Assembly: GCA_019787685.1 (NCBI GenBank)
Contig: JAHNUO010000010.1
Coordinates: 1 to 64,000 of the forward strand
Length of the DNA stretch: 64,000 nucleotides
Source: Chiua virens
Lineage: Eukaryota > Basidiomycota > Agaricomycetes > Boletales > Boletaceae
Direction of reading: 5' to 3'
A program made the position numbers and the translations under genes. The notes under the pieces are model-generated. The model did not search any database and was not told the origin of the DNA. It saw nothing but the letters and a program-made list of their open reading frames with translations. Shown here piece after piece: positions 36,086 to 48,480 of the stretch (positions are counted from its first letter, which is position 1; the number at the start of each line of letters is the position of its first letter).

Positions 36086-36748
36086 ATGGAACAGGGGTCA
36101 AAAGACTATTTTGGACCAGTTTTTTTTTAGGACCAGTTGCAGTTGCAAGGGTCCAGGATCTTTCTAGGACCAGTCTTGGTTTCTGGTTGCGGGTGTCAGT
36201 ATATGTTACAATCACGGTTTCACTCGTTATTCTTTCACTCTCCCCTCAAACTTATTCCATTGTCTATTTATGGCATACTTTGCCTCATGTCAAGGCTGTC
36301 CTCATGATCAAACCCCATTGGCTGCCACATTATATTGTTAGCAGCAGTAGAAGCGATCATAGTGACTTCTGTTGTAGACCTGGAAGAATGTCAGTGCAAG
36401 AAATGACAAACTCTTGAGGACTCACATGGAGGAGCGCAGCTCATTCGTGTCTGTGACACAACGATTCAAATTTCGGGGTAGTAAGAAAGGTTGAACTAAC
36501 ATCACGTGGTCGACATGCTTGCTTGATAACTAATAGGCGATGGTCCCGAATTGATTTCAGTTTCTCACACAATCAAACTGAAATTTCTCAGTGGAAACGC
36601 GTCAACAGCAGTGACGTGTCCCTCAAACATGCCAGATCTCCGAGCTTTTGTTCCGAATTCAACCAGTTTCTCACCTCAAAATTGCTACCTCATCGCCATG
36701 TATAAGAAAGAAGGCCGAGATGTCAATTGTGTGACCTGTCCAAACTAT

Positions 36749-37760
36749 GCCTGAGTCAGACCGGGTACATTTTCGTCTCCCTGGTCATACCCTCAACCCC
36801 TGTGCTGAACTGCAAGTGTCTCCTCTCATTGCTGTCTGCCTTCAGTAGACAATGGAACCCTCGTAATTTGGAGGCGCCATGGTATGAACCATGGTCCCAG
36901 ATTTTCTCCGATCTTGTAGCAAGTCTTCCTTCATTGTCTGTTGCTCCCCAGCCATACCTCTGGTATGATACCACAGCCGAGCCATATACAATCCCCAGAC
37001 CTGCCCATCTCCTATCCAGCCATGGGGAACAGCAGGAGCAGCTACTATTACCAGATGACGTTGACATTGGAGACACGACCCTTGACTCTATTCGCAGTAT
37101 CTCTGTTCCATTCCACCACAACAGGTCCCGAATTCCAGACTTTGCGATCACTCACAAAGTCTCTTTCCTTCGACCTGGCAACACCAGCTGCATCCCCCAC
37201 CTCGATCGGCAGGTCATCTACCATGGCATCTCATTACTGGCCGAACTGAAGCCATCCGGTGCTCGCTGTAACAACATTTACACGAGCTTGCACAATGCAA
37301 TCAAGCCGATGGGTCTCGCGTGCGATCAACTCTATAAGCAAGCATATCATCTCTTTCGAATGTATCCGCGCCAGGAGTCTGTGATACTTATTGCTATCTC
37401 TGGTTTCTGGTGGTCGTACTGCTGTTATCCATGTGTGCTGGGGGAGAAAATGGCAGATGGGGGAGAAGAGGGGGGAGAAGAGTTGGCTACCAAAGATGAC
37501 GGACACCTGGTCAACCAAACCGGCATTCATGACATTCCCCGAGGGCTTGAGGACTTACTGTGGTTAGACGAGACTCCGACCAAAGTTTTGCAAGACCACC
37601 TGTATGGATTCCCGCCCTGTCCTCCACCAGAGAGACCCGGGTCTGGACGCTCATTTGCATGCTTTCACAATGTGCTACCGCAGGCCTGGATGAAACTCTG
37701 AGAGAGTGGTTGGTCAGATTACCTTCTCTATGGTACAGAACCATCAAATCAAGTGCTTAG
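36749..37760 (+). pseudogene. PD-(D/E)XK-nuclease-like fungal protein, frameshifted
   Basis: Start MPESDRVHFRLPGHTLNP at 36749. The frame shifts near 36840 and then stays open to 37700: SAFSRQWNPRNLEAPWYEPW, DDVDIGDTTLDSI, SRIPDFAI, LLAELKPSG, YHLFRMYPRQESVILIAISG, GLEDLLWLDETP. Asp in IPDF followed by E-x-K in AELKP and then a Tyr/Gln helix is the spacing of a restriction-endonuclease-like (PD-(D/E)XK) core, seen in uncharacterised agaricomycete proteins. A second one-base shift near 37675 moves the last conserved helix (AGLDETLREWLVRL) into another frame. It lies at the start of the CpG-rich segment. A nuclease role is inferred from the motif only. Confidence 0.5.
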
Positions 37761-39840
37761 CTTGATTTTGGATCGACTGCATTCTGTAGTACATGTTCAA
37801 TATGATGGGAGTATCGGATAGGCTATTCAAATATTTGTATCATATGTCAGTAGCTCACCTTGGAAACAGATAGATATTTCGCTGTGATAAGTACCCAATT
37901 CATACTATGATTGCCGTGCGGTATAACAGTTAGGGTTATGGGATGAACCATTTTACAGCAGCTTTGTGAAACTACATAGAGAATTGTGAGATTTTTTTTG
38001 CACATGTGTCGGATTGGGCAGGCCGCCACTGTCCCTGTCCAACGTACATTTCCGAGTTGCCGTCGTCAAGAGCAGAATGTATGTAGGATGGGGACCAGGA
38101 GTCCAGGACCAATCAGCTTATCTACATATATTGTACTCTCGACGACAGTCTACATATTATGTGGAGGGCCCGGATCTGTCACCACAAGATCATATCAGCT
38201 GGTTTGACTCACCACGAAACCATCAGCTACTCAATCCTGGTTTAAAACCATAACTGTAGGCTGTTTTCCATAGAAACTGACCCAAATTGGACCTTGCGTA
38301 ACAAAATAATTAGCGAAACTTGCGATAATTTCATTGACATCATATTGTTATCAGTTACGATCAGACCATCTTAGATTTATCAACTTCCGATGAGCTAGTG
38401 AACGATCAAATCTTAAATAAGTTGAACAGATAGTTATCAGAACTACATGGAGATCATCCGAACAGGTTTGTCGTATCTGAAGAACTTCAAGAGGTAGAAT
38501 ACATCGAGGGACTGGGACCAAAGGGATCTGCGGCAGATGAAGCAGAGGCACATTACATCAAGGTATCAGGAGCGAAAGGATTTACTACGGATTGAGGAGG
38601 CTCCCAGCCAGGACTGGAAGGACCAGCCACAGACTAAGAGCTGGAGTATACAGAAGGACGAGGAGTGAAAGGAGTTCACTGCAGATGAAGAGGCTGAGTG
38701 CATCAACGGTGGACTTAGTACACTACCAGAGGCACTGTTGAGAAGTAGATATACTCCGATGAGTACTGACCACTGTTGTCTGCGGCGAATAACCATTTTC
38801 TGGGGGGGTATTCTGGCTGTGTCGTAGTAACCTCTCTCACCGCTTTCTCCCTGTTTGGGTGCATGAGTGAGCGGTCAACGTGTCAACTAAAAGTCATGCC
38901 CTACTTGCTGTTCTTCTTTGCAGAAGAGTTCCATCCACCCAGGTACTGACTCCTTATTACATAGTAATGCGTTGCTTCGAGAAGTGCTTTGTAGATGGTC
39001 GTCTGCAACGGCGCATATACAGCCCTATCAAAATCGATCGTTACTCCTTGTTCAACATGTTCGACCTGCTCGACCACATCATGATGGTGAAGCGCGCAAG
39101 GAAGCTTTTAAGGAATATTACAGCAGCAGTGCGCAAACCCGGTGGCGACATACCTGTTTAGCCATGATGAAGAGGGGACGGAATCGGCACCGCTAGTAGA
39201 CGGAATGCCCATGGAACCGCTAATCAAGCCAGAACCAGAATGTTCGCAGACTCTCCCAAACGTCTGTCCTGGAATAACTACATTTGGGTCACGCTCTCGT
39301 CATTCCATATCACGGTTCAAGTTATCCTCCACATCTTATCTATCTTGGTATCACCCATACCATCCACCTGCTCACCTGTTGTCTCTGTATCAGGTGTCCG
39401 CAGAGAATGCAGCGAGCAAGGTTGGGGTTGGACAACTGTGGATTGGGGCTGGTGGTGTGGGGAATCTGGATGTTACTGCTGAACTTCCATGTAAATGTGG
39501 GCCCACTCGCATGCTCGCCGACAGACTCAAATGATGAGATAGGAAGACGTGGTACACTACTATATAATGCTGGGCGGCTGGTATCCACGAATGGATCCGA
39601 CCTTGTAGCGAACTAAACGGCAGATAGATGGGTTGTCATGTACTGACGTACTTAGTGGAAAGTATCCTTGGCCTGATTACGACTGTATACAACATGGCAC
39701 GTACACGGAGACGTTCTGCAGTAGGGCCCACGACCTTCCACTTCCACAAGGAATGGTCAGGCCGAATACACAAGCTCCCGAGAGGTTCCATGCTTATCGA
39801 GACGTGGGGAAGATGTCATTGCATCGTGTGGAGGGTACGA
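37761..39840. other. No clear gene; scattered coding-like frames
   Basis: CpG-containing sequence with frames up to 130 codons (38014-38253, 38918-39196, 39142-39534), none with a recognisable domain. Some may be exons of decayed single-copy genes. Confidence 0.35.
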
Positions 39841-39854
39841 GCCCCATGGGGTTT

Positions 39855-40335
39855 GGGAACGTACTTACCTTCGGGCGACGTTCTGCGCTGCGTTGGAGTG
39901 CTAAAAACGTATAGCATATCTCACGTGTTAGCACGAGCATGCAGACGACCTCGGGCCACCATCAACTCACCTGCCTTGGCATACGCAATGCGCAGGTTTC
40001 CGCACACCTAAGTTCGTGTGTCATTCCACGCAGGCGTCCATGGAATGTGGCGCGCATCATCACGACGGCGCATACCATAGTATGAGTGATGTTCCAGATC
40101 GATAATCGATTTCCGCGGGATGAAAAGTAGCATACCTAAGTTCGGGCGAGGCTCCATGGATTTCCAGTGTATTAGGCAGAATGGAACATGTAACGTTTCA
40201 GTATGCCTCAGAATGCGAGCTCAGGAGTATGGGGATATGGCCTGAAATGGTATGAGGGGTGCTCCAAGCTTCTCTCGCATACATAGTACTTAGGTTCGGC
40301 ACCCGTGTAGCGCCTGCACGGCATTCGCGGAACGT
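39855..40335. repeat. Inverted-orientation copies of the 163-bp satellite core
   Basis: CTTACCTTCGGGCGA (39865), CCTAAGTTCGTG (40009) and ACCTAAGTTCGGGCGAGGCT (40136) are reverse complements of the satellite core CCTCGCCCGAACTTAGGT found near 50987; TACTTAGGTTCGGCACCCG (40287) is the same in plus orientation. The copies are spaced about 125-150 bp. Confidence 0.6.
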
Positions 40336-40869
40336 TAGGAGCATCTCAGGCTCCTATAGCACGGGAGGGAAATCGAGGAATACAGACCAAATACCAGGCC
40401 TGCCTGTCAGCGATGTTGTAGTGTGTTCAGGGGACTGTCTCGGTTGTCGGGGCGCACACCATGGTTCTAGGGAGGTTGCGATATCGATTAGTCGAGCCTG
40501 CTAGGCTGCTCGTGGTGGTGGTGGCGACGGCGGCGATGCTGCCGTGCCATGCGTTGTGGTGGTGATATGGACTTGAGCAGACTTGTGAAATGGCGCTTCT
40601 ACATGGATCTGGGTGGATGTTGAGGTGCACGCTGCTTTACTGCCTTAGACATGGGGCTCTCGTAATTAAATGGCGGAAAGGCTCTCAGGTCTTCGGGGTT
40701 GAGCCAATAGTATCCGTGTGGCCGGTCACTCATCGTCACCATTTTTGTGACCGTCTGCCGTCGTTCGTAGGCTTCAGGGACTGTCGTCCATACTGATCCT
40801 GTCAACATTTCCTTACGGTGTATCTATCGTTACTACTAGACCCTTCAGAAATACTATATTAAGTGGATT
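40336..40869. other. No gene seen
   Basis: CpG-rich sequence with a short GGTGGTGGTGGCGACGGCGG-type low-complexity stretch near 40512. No supported coding region. Confidence 0.4.
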
Positions 40870-41412
40870 GTGGAACTGAACGACGAAAACGCGCAGTTGA
40901 TACTACCAAATCGCGCTAGCATGATGCCTTCGCCCGCCCGCGGAACACCACAATTTCGCGCTATGGTTTTGGCGCTTGCAGCTCTACAGCCGTTGATTGA
41001 ATGTAGCAAAATCGGCAGCCATCGTATGGATGATGTTCCAAGCTTCAGCACGATTCTCACGCGATTCGGCAGAGGCAGGTGCGTTGGTGTGAGGTTCAGC
41101 AGCTGGGAACCGTGTGTGGATAGTGTGCGCGTTTTGGCCAGGGTGGGTAGCACTCAGGACTCCGCCGAATTCCTGTCCAGCTGTCCGCTCCCGAAAGACA
41201 GCGCAATCAATGAGTCTATAATGTATCGCAGATATCAGAGTTCAGAACAATGTTTACTTTGTCGAATTATGCACAATTGTGATACAGTCGATGGTGATGC
41301 TTGGATCTTGGGCCGGTCCCGTCGTCGGGCCAGCGAAATCCATGACAAATTGCGTCATGAATATATACATCGGTCACTAGAAACAAATATGTATTGTAAC
41401 AGGGCAATGTAG
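40870..41412 (+). CDS. Open frame of 180 codons, unknown
   Basis: Unbroken plus-strand frame from ATG 40870 (MELNDENAQLILPNRASMMP). It includes a Cys pair (CLLCRIMHNC) and a basic patch (GRSRRRASEIHDKLRHEY). I recognise no family. A 99-codon antisense frame overlaps it. It may be an exon of a larger gene or chance in a CpG-rich segment; the absence of stops in 543 bp is the only support. Confidence 0.3.
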   Translation: MELNDENAQLILPNRASMMPSPARGTPQFRAMVLALAALQPLIECSKIGSHRMDDVPSFSTILTRFGRGRCVGVRFSSWEPCVDSVRVLARVGSTQDSAEFLSSCPLPKDSAINESIMYRRYQSSEQCLLCRIMHNCDTVDGDAWILGRSRRRASEIHDKLRHEYIHRSLETNMYCNRAM

Positions 41413-41643
41413 GAGGCTTCAGAACGTATCATGTACGTGCGACTGGCTTGCCATTTCCACTACATGCAACGCTTTCTTACATAAATATGCCAAATAAAAT
41501 AGATCGATACTACATATGCAACGAGAGATATGGGAAATACATGACGAACGTCGGAAGATAGTATTAATCAGTTTACTGGTTTTCGTCATTGCAACTCCCG
41601 AAACGCATGCCTTGGATTGAGAATAGCAATGGTCTAATGCGGA

Positions 41644-43624
41644 CTAAATATACGGATTCTTCAAGTTGTCTACCCATCTATATAGGTTACTACTGAAGGT
41701 GTTTGCGAAGACAGAGTGATGGCCCTCTGGCATAGCCTGTATCCACAGGCTTGTCGTCAGCGAGCGCTCCACCTCGTTGACGAAATATGATGGTTGATTG
41801 TTTCGCACGATGAACCCTATGTCGAATCTGCAGAACACCGAGAGGGACACAAGTGTCCCTCCTTCCGCCTTCTCCATGCGGACCAGCTCAGCCCACGTGT
41901 CCTTCACGAAGGTGTAAAAGGCCTCCGCGGCTTGATTCCTCTCCGACAACAGTCCCTCATCAGCTTTGTACAGATGATCAGGGGTGAATTCCGGGTCTTG
42001 TGCTAGCTCTCTGTACAGTGGTTTGACTCAAGCATGCAGGACTGACGATGGGTACTCACTTAAGTTCTTCCAAAGACCAATATGATAGAACCTCCCGACC
42101 ATGCCATTCTCCTTTGGAGCGGTCACGGTAGGTGTGGACCACATGGATGATTTCACCACCTAGAAGGAAGGCCCGCCACTCCCCTAGTCTGCTCAGCGTG
42201 TCGACATATTCCTGCGACAGCCAGAGCTCATTTCCAGGGGTCTGGGACCGCAGATAGCTCCAGGTTCGTCGTTTCGCATCGCCTGGCATGATCACATGGG
42301 CCCCACAGTCGCTGTGCGATCGCTTCAGCACTGTATCATCTGGGATCGGGGAGTTGAGGGGGAGCAGACATGTCGCAGGTCGTATAGCGTGTTGGCGATC
42401 ATTAATCAATGTCAGGTCGACCAGTAAATGAAACTTGAATCCCGCGCGCTCCAGCTGTTTCGTCGGGGGCCACATCGCGAGCCCACGAATACTTCGAAGA
42501 TTTTTGGAAAACGTGATGATTTCTGACGCATTCGACCATTCATAGAGGGGATTCCTGGGAAAGTAATCAGAATATCACATAATAAGCCATATACAAGTAG
42601 CTACCCATAATCGATTGTATAGTCTATGCCACCGATAACACAATCATGGCAAAGGAGGGAGTCTACAATTTCGGCATCAAATTTGACGACGCCGGTTTTG
42701 AACCGTCTCCATGTCATATAGTTGACCTCAAATCTGTTGCCCTTGTCGAATCTGCTGACGCACGTCATTAACCATAACTGAAGATCGGTTAATTATAATG
42801 TAGTCAGATATATAATGTACCCACCCATTCGGTCACATACGTCAACGTCCAGCCATCCTTCCATTGCGTCATACGCCCATCTATCAACACATGATTAGGA
42901 AAGAGCGCGATGAGTTTGTCCGAAAGCGCCGTGGGTATAGACCGCAAGCTGAAACCCAAATCCTTCTTTGCTTCGAGGAGCGTGTTGCACTGACGGGTCG
43001 GATCTGGGATGTATAACAACTTGAACTTGACGCGGCCGGGAGTGTGCGATGATCTGGAAGAAGCGGAGAATATACTGCCAGCCCTGGATGAATGCGTTCC
43101 TAATGTGCCAGCGCGCACGTCCCCGTTGGGCTGATTAGCCATTGTGACGTCCACGTACTGGTTGTCCATTGGGGGTTCGTGAACTGTAGGGACCTGTCCG
43201 TCATCTACATCCATGACGTCCGATATTTCACCAGTACTTTCCAACCCATCCAATGCCTCAGCCCTTATACCCAACTCTAGCGCGAGCTCCTGATCGGACA
43301 TGGGTTTTGGGGTCGATTGACGAATCACAGAAATTGCTTGGATTAGTTGGGTGTTCGTCGGGGTGAATGAACTTTTTGCATCAAATTCAGGGAGCTTGGA
43401 TGTTAATAGCGGGTGGGCTGGGCAAGCTGGGGTACATTTACTGTGCCGTGTAGATTTCCGGGCATGTCGTCGGCATGCATGACCCTCTAGTCGCCAAAGT
43501 ACTGTCTGGGTGATACTACTGATGCACCCAGCTTGCTCACACGTGTGTGGGCACACTTCGAAGCCATACTGGCGGATGCGTGGAGACATCATCCAGTTGA
43601 CGAGCTGCGTCTGAGTGAATCTGC
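41644..43624 (-). CDS. ATP-grasp-like protein, four consistent exons (apparently intact)
   Basis: Minus-strand exons: 43624-42825, 42777-42605, 42554-42060 and 42010-41644, with GTGGGT..TTCAG, GTAGCT..CCCAG and GTGAGT..TACAG introns and agreeing phases. From ATG 43592 this gives 1803 nt, 600 residues, no stop. The N-terminus is Cys-rich (EVCPHTCEQAGC, SKCTPACPAH), followed by a low-complexity middle (VMDVDDGQVP). The C-terminal half has an ATP-grasp-like order: TVLKRSHSDCGAHVIMPG (nucleotide-binding Lys and Gly loop), WLSQEYVDTLSRLGEWRAFL, LGGEIIHVVHT, FCRFDIGFIV, YFVNEVERS (metal/ATP acidic residues). ATP-grasp enzymes join an acid to an amine or thiol; the substrate here is unknown. A first exon may lie at 43720-43800. 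The intact frame contrasts with its broken neighbours. Confidence 0.6.
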
Positions 43625-43973
43625 CTGTATGGAATGACAGGCAGTTAAGACGAGTGGGCGAAGATTGTACAATTACGTGTTATGGATGAATCGTTTCCAT
43701 TTACATATATTCCCACTCACGTGCTCACTGCTGTGTGCGATTCTATTGTTTATCACTGTTATTGTGACAGTGGGGGTGGTTGTGATTGATCATACAGTGT
43801 TCGAATGATACTCAGCAGGGATTTGCCGTGTCACACGTTGTAATATTGCTAGATGGGAGTGTTGACTATAGCCCGGTGCTAGTCCACTTATGGCATAAAC
43901 ATGCATTGTGCAACTATGAAACGCAGGAAACCGAAGGAAGAGGGGACAAGTAAAACAGAGGGCACGGAGCGCA

Positions 43974-46900
43974 TCACCCACCCCTCCTCAACACCCATTC
44001 ATGCAACGCGCGAAGCATAGGTCCAATTGTACCGCTTTCGCATACGGCACCCGCATTAATTGGGGCAATCCGTCCTCCTCCACTCTCGGACGTATGTGAA
44101 CATGTCGCGCGGACAGCGTCAAGAACAAGCATGCGGAAGTCTGGAATGGGCACTAAACCGATTCTCTTCAGGTTCGCGCTTGGATGTGAACCGAAGCCAT
44201 CTCCCGATTCCACAGAAGGTGCCACTACACCTTGAAAGAGAGGATATTACGCATCTAAAATTGCGATGCGGCTCCCGGTCATTAGTCTCAAATCGAGGGC
44301 GTGCCTGCGTGGCGTAGGTGACGAAATGGGAAAGAAACGGACAAAGGGGAACAAACTTTAGGTCGCCATACAACACTCGCCACCACCCAATTCATCTCGC
44401 TATCGTATCAAACCATGGTTCTTCGGCAGAGTTGTTGTGCTTTTCTCTCTTGGACCACACGAGCACGCGCTCCTCTCTCGCACCCATCGCCAGGTGATCC
44501 AGCTCGAGAGCAATAGGCAACGTGTCTCGAAGGAGCGCTACAAGTCGATGAAGCCACGGTGCCAGAGAGCCGTGTCGAAGAATCTGACGTAGATATGGTT
44601 CAGCTTCTTCGTGTGGATTAGATCATAGATGAGGGTTGTAGGGTTGTGATTGTGTGGGGCGGTGTGAGGGCCTTCGGATTCAAGGGTGCAGGCGATGGTG
44701 CGCAACGTGAAAAACGAAGGTCGAAGGAACTACCTGCGGGGAATAATTGGTCCGTACAGCTGATCAACACCGTGTAATCCTTTGCGGCGAAATGTCAACA
44801 GTATACGGAAGGAAGACGGACGAAGGGGAAATACCGAGTAAGCGAATTCAACGGTCTGGAGGTCAAACGAAGGGAGTCGGACATCTCGCCATTTCTTTTC
44901 TTTCGCCATTTGAGCAACTATGTTCTAGAAGCTTCCACCTCACCCTCACCCATTCTTCGAGGAATTCATTCATGCATGTATGCACCTGCTCGGACAAGAA
45001 AGACACAACCGCTTCTGTAGCATCATAGATGATCCTCTTCGATGGACGAATAATGTCATTGCTACTCCGCCCAGCAGCAGCTCGTTTGCCGACGGGCTAT
45101 TGTACGTATTTGAGCTTGACACACGTCACGACTTCAGCCTTCTTTGTCTGACCACCAATTCTGTGGCATGACGCGGATGTTCGCCATCGCTGCCTCAGCT
45201 GCCGGAGCGCCAGAAAGGATGTCGGATGATTGAACACAGAGGGTGGGAACGGAACTTGCTAGGGAAGATTGTATATGCAAGAGGGTGGATGATTGAGAGG
45301 GCACTCGTTAGACTGACGTGCGTGTAAGGTATACCACGCAGCTTGAACTGTGCTTCCACCTTTGTATAGGCGACACTGAGCGCTGGGGATAGGTCGCATG
45401 GTGTCAAAACAGTCCACCACCAGGAGAGAAGTTACTTACCAACAATAAGCATAGAGTTCTCGAAGTGTTTGTGTCTCCAAATTGAAGCTAAAGACAGATC
45501 AGACACAGAAATCACGAAGGATCTTTTTGTAGAGCTTACTTGTCGTCCCTTCGTAGGGCGTTGTGCGTCAATGAACCAACATCGCGCTTCCGCTTTTGTC
45601 CCACTCTGGGATCTTCCGCACGTGGGTCGATGACAACTTCAGGTGGTCGCTTCTCACCACGGATACGTGGAACGTCTAACCTTCACCTTCACCGAGATAA
45701 GGGAATAGCGAAAATCTTCTTCAATGATCACGAGGACCAGATAGTGAGACGGAAAGTGAGCAAGTTTGATGTACATCGTTCCTCTTGCCAGGGGTCCCAA
45801 CTTTGTTATCTCTTGAGTGAAACGTAACGCGTGTTAAAAGCTAAGGGAAAGGACGAAAGGATATACTGCATACCCTCCTTTGAGAAATTACGATGCCGGA
45901 AAGCTTGTAATGCGGGATAATTCGCCTTCTGCTCAATGAGGTCCAAGATTGTCTATAGAAATCGCGACATCTCGTATCAGACTTTCGTGTGGGCTTGACC
46001 ATTGTTGCGACTTCTGTCAAATCGCAGCCTTACAAAGACTTCTAGCAGCATAGTCGGATTGTTATTCAAACGATCCGAGACGATCGCAAACGGTGGTCCG
46101 CGGGACGCGGCGGCGAGGTCACCCGTGTCCCGAAGATGCGTGCGACCAATTCTGACGTCGACTGAAACAAGAACGACCTTGTCCGCACAAAGATGGACAC
46201 GAAATACGTGATACCCGCGTACGCAAGTCAGATAAACCCTTCGCACATGCGAAACAAAGGTACGAACCATGAGAGTCTAAGACGACTTTCCCTTCGGAAG
46301 AAAATACGTTGCGAGTCGGACCACGCTGGAGTTGGAACTGAAATACATTGAGGATAGCTCTTCCATGTGCGTTGATAATCATGCGAAGCATCGCCTCAAA
46401 ATCGAGGTTGTTCGATTCCTTGAGAATACAAATTAGTTTTATCAAGTTGTGAGCGCTCAACTGGCCATGGTGTCACCTTGATCGATGATGACACCCAACA
46501 CACCGTTCGTGGGTTCCCACTTCACCTCGAATTTTAGTACTTCGACTTCATCCGATGGTACCGCTGATCCAAGTTTTGCCTTGAGTTGAAGCTCAGGAAA
46601 TGTAAGGGCTCCTGGTGACCTAGCAAGTCCGCCACCAGCTTTGGGACTGTGACGCACGATTGAGCGCCCGTGCACGCGCTGGGACAACGGTGGTCGCAGG
46701 GCGTCTTTATAGCAGTTTTGAGTTCACTGGAGAACCAAAGTAGTAGGGTACGCACAACCAATACGACACTGAAAATGCCTTTTTACCATCCAACAGCTCT
46801 GCTTTAAAATGCTGGCCCCAACCAAGCGAGCACAGTCCGCAGGGCCTAAGGGCAAGATTTACGTATATCAACATATGAACGCATATAGAAAGACCAACCT

Positions 46901-47482
46901 TGGTACCTTAGAATTGGTAGTATGAGAGAGACATTGTTTCTAACGCAACATAACATATGAGTTACACGTGACGATCTCTCACAATTTACCCACGCAGGAA
47001 ATCGGACAACAGGTCGTCAACCGTTCCTTCAGGTAATTTCGGTCGTTTTGGAACCTCAGGCCTCAGTGCCAGGAAGCAGGTCAACCGGTTCAGGTAGAGG
47101 CAAGTAATATGCCATGCGCGAATCTGCCTCGTTTGTGACATATAGCTTATCGTGAGCCCACATCGTAACAGCACACAATTTCACCGCTGACTTCGTAGTC
47201 TTGACTATCCAGTCTGCGATAGTCCGTTTCCTTACGGTATCAGACATGTTCGGAAGCCTAAATCACAAACTGTCGGCTACAGCCCGGCGAGTCTTCAGCC
47301 CGGCGAGTCTTTGTGCATACTAACATGTCTGCGAGTTCGGACAGCTCTGCATAGATCGCTTCCATGACTCTAGAACGTAGCTCTCCGAGCGATACCTGAC
47401 CGTCGAGGACGACAGGAAACTGCATTTCGAGTTGCTCAAGGGTAGGTTGCTCGAGATGACCATCGGTTGTGTGTCCATTCAA
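43974..47482 (-). pseudogene. MED14: MED14 (Mediator subunit 14) pseudogene
   Basis: MED14 (Rgr1) is the backbone subunit linking Mediator head, middle and tail. Conserved blocks occur in order on the minus strand: start PTLEQLEMQFPVVLDGQVSL (exon 47325-47482), intron 47258-47324, RKRTIADWIVKTTKSAVKL; then YVTNEADSRMAYYLPLPEP and RPKLPEGTVDDL near 47000-47110; LKFEVKWEPTNGVLGVI (46500); NLDFEAMLRMIINAHGRAIL (46400); HLRDTGDLAAASRGPPF (46125); LIEQKANYPALQAFRHRNFS (45920); KLGPLARGTMYIKLAHFPSH (45750); VAYTKVEAQFKLRGIPYTHV (45350); PSKRIIYDATEAVVSFLSEQ (45020); WWRVLYGDLKF (44370); LVPIPDFRMLVLDAV (44125). About 180 family residues are missing where AVTMWAHD runs into KLYVTNEAD; there is a frameshift at 47055 and others near 46460 and 45160. 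It looks non-functional. Confidence 0.85.
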
Positions 47483-47492
47483 TTGTGCATGT

Positions 47493-48480
47493 CAAAAGTG
47501 CTCCGATTTGTGCCAGTTGTCACTGATAGATCCATAAGATAGTCCCTGTTCAACAAGACAGGCAGGGCTTCTCGAAGCATTCGAGTGTGAATGCAGATAT
47601 CCAGTGTCTGCAACACATCGGGAGGCGGGTGCGGGTGCGGTGCATACGGTGGTAAGGCTGACGGCTCCTGTTCTGCGTATTTGTCGATCTACTGGCAACA
47701 TTTCAAGGACAATGGTGCTTGGTTCAAGGTAGCGATGCTCTACCACTGGTTCGTCGTTGCAACCAACCGCACACATGCAGGAGAAATGCCAAGTGCCACC
47801 GATCCCTGCGACGGCTCTCGAATAGGGTATTGAGACTGAACTCAATCCATTCCACATCAATGTAGTGCGCTTACACCTCACTCGACATATCAGGACCTAC
47901 ACTCTGATTTACGCGATGACATCGTTACCGGGATTGACGAGATTCTGGATTTGAAAGACCATGGTGACATGCTTCCATTTTCTTAAAATGACAGTTCGTT
48001 CATAAACATTGCCCACCAGATCATGTTGCAGGGCTACTAATAGAATATTTGTTGGTGTGCAAGTTTGTGAAACTTCCATTGAGCCTTCTTCCGTTTTCTA
48101 CCCCTCAGCATAGGTCATCACTGCGATTACATGAATGTCAACATCCAACATGCCATTGGTATCATTACAAGGTCGCTCGTGATTGCTATGTGTCCTGAAT
48201 CTTGAAACCATGTGTCTAATAATTTTATGTCCGGGGAGCTACCCTCAGCGTTGTCATGGTCTAGCTGCCCGTGCCTGCCAAACATCCCGTGGTTAGATTA
48301 GGCACCTCCAGTCTTACCATCCACTGTCTCTGTCCACCTCAGTGTAGACCCCTGTTGGGAGATGTGGCTGATTAAACATGGGGTTCGAGCTAACCGACAT
48401 CAGGATTATCATACCATGTGGTGTACATATGTGCTCTATTCGTCGACGTATCGTCTACGTTATACGTACGCCAGCCAAGC
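47493..48480. other. No gene seen (upstream of MED14 pseudogene)
   Basis: Could include the former MED14 promoter. A 129-codon minus frame (47492-47881) and an 80-codon plus frame overlap and have no recognisable content. Confidence 0.35.
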
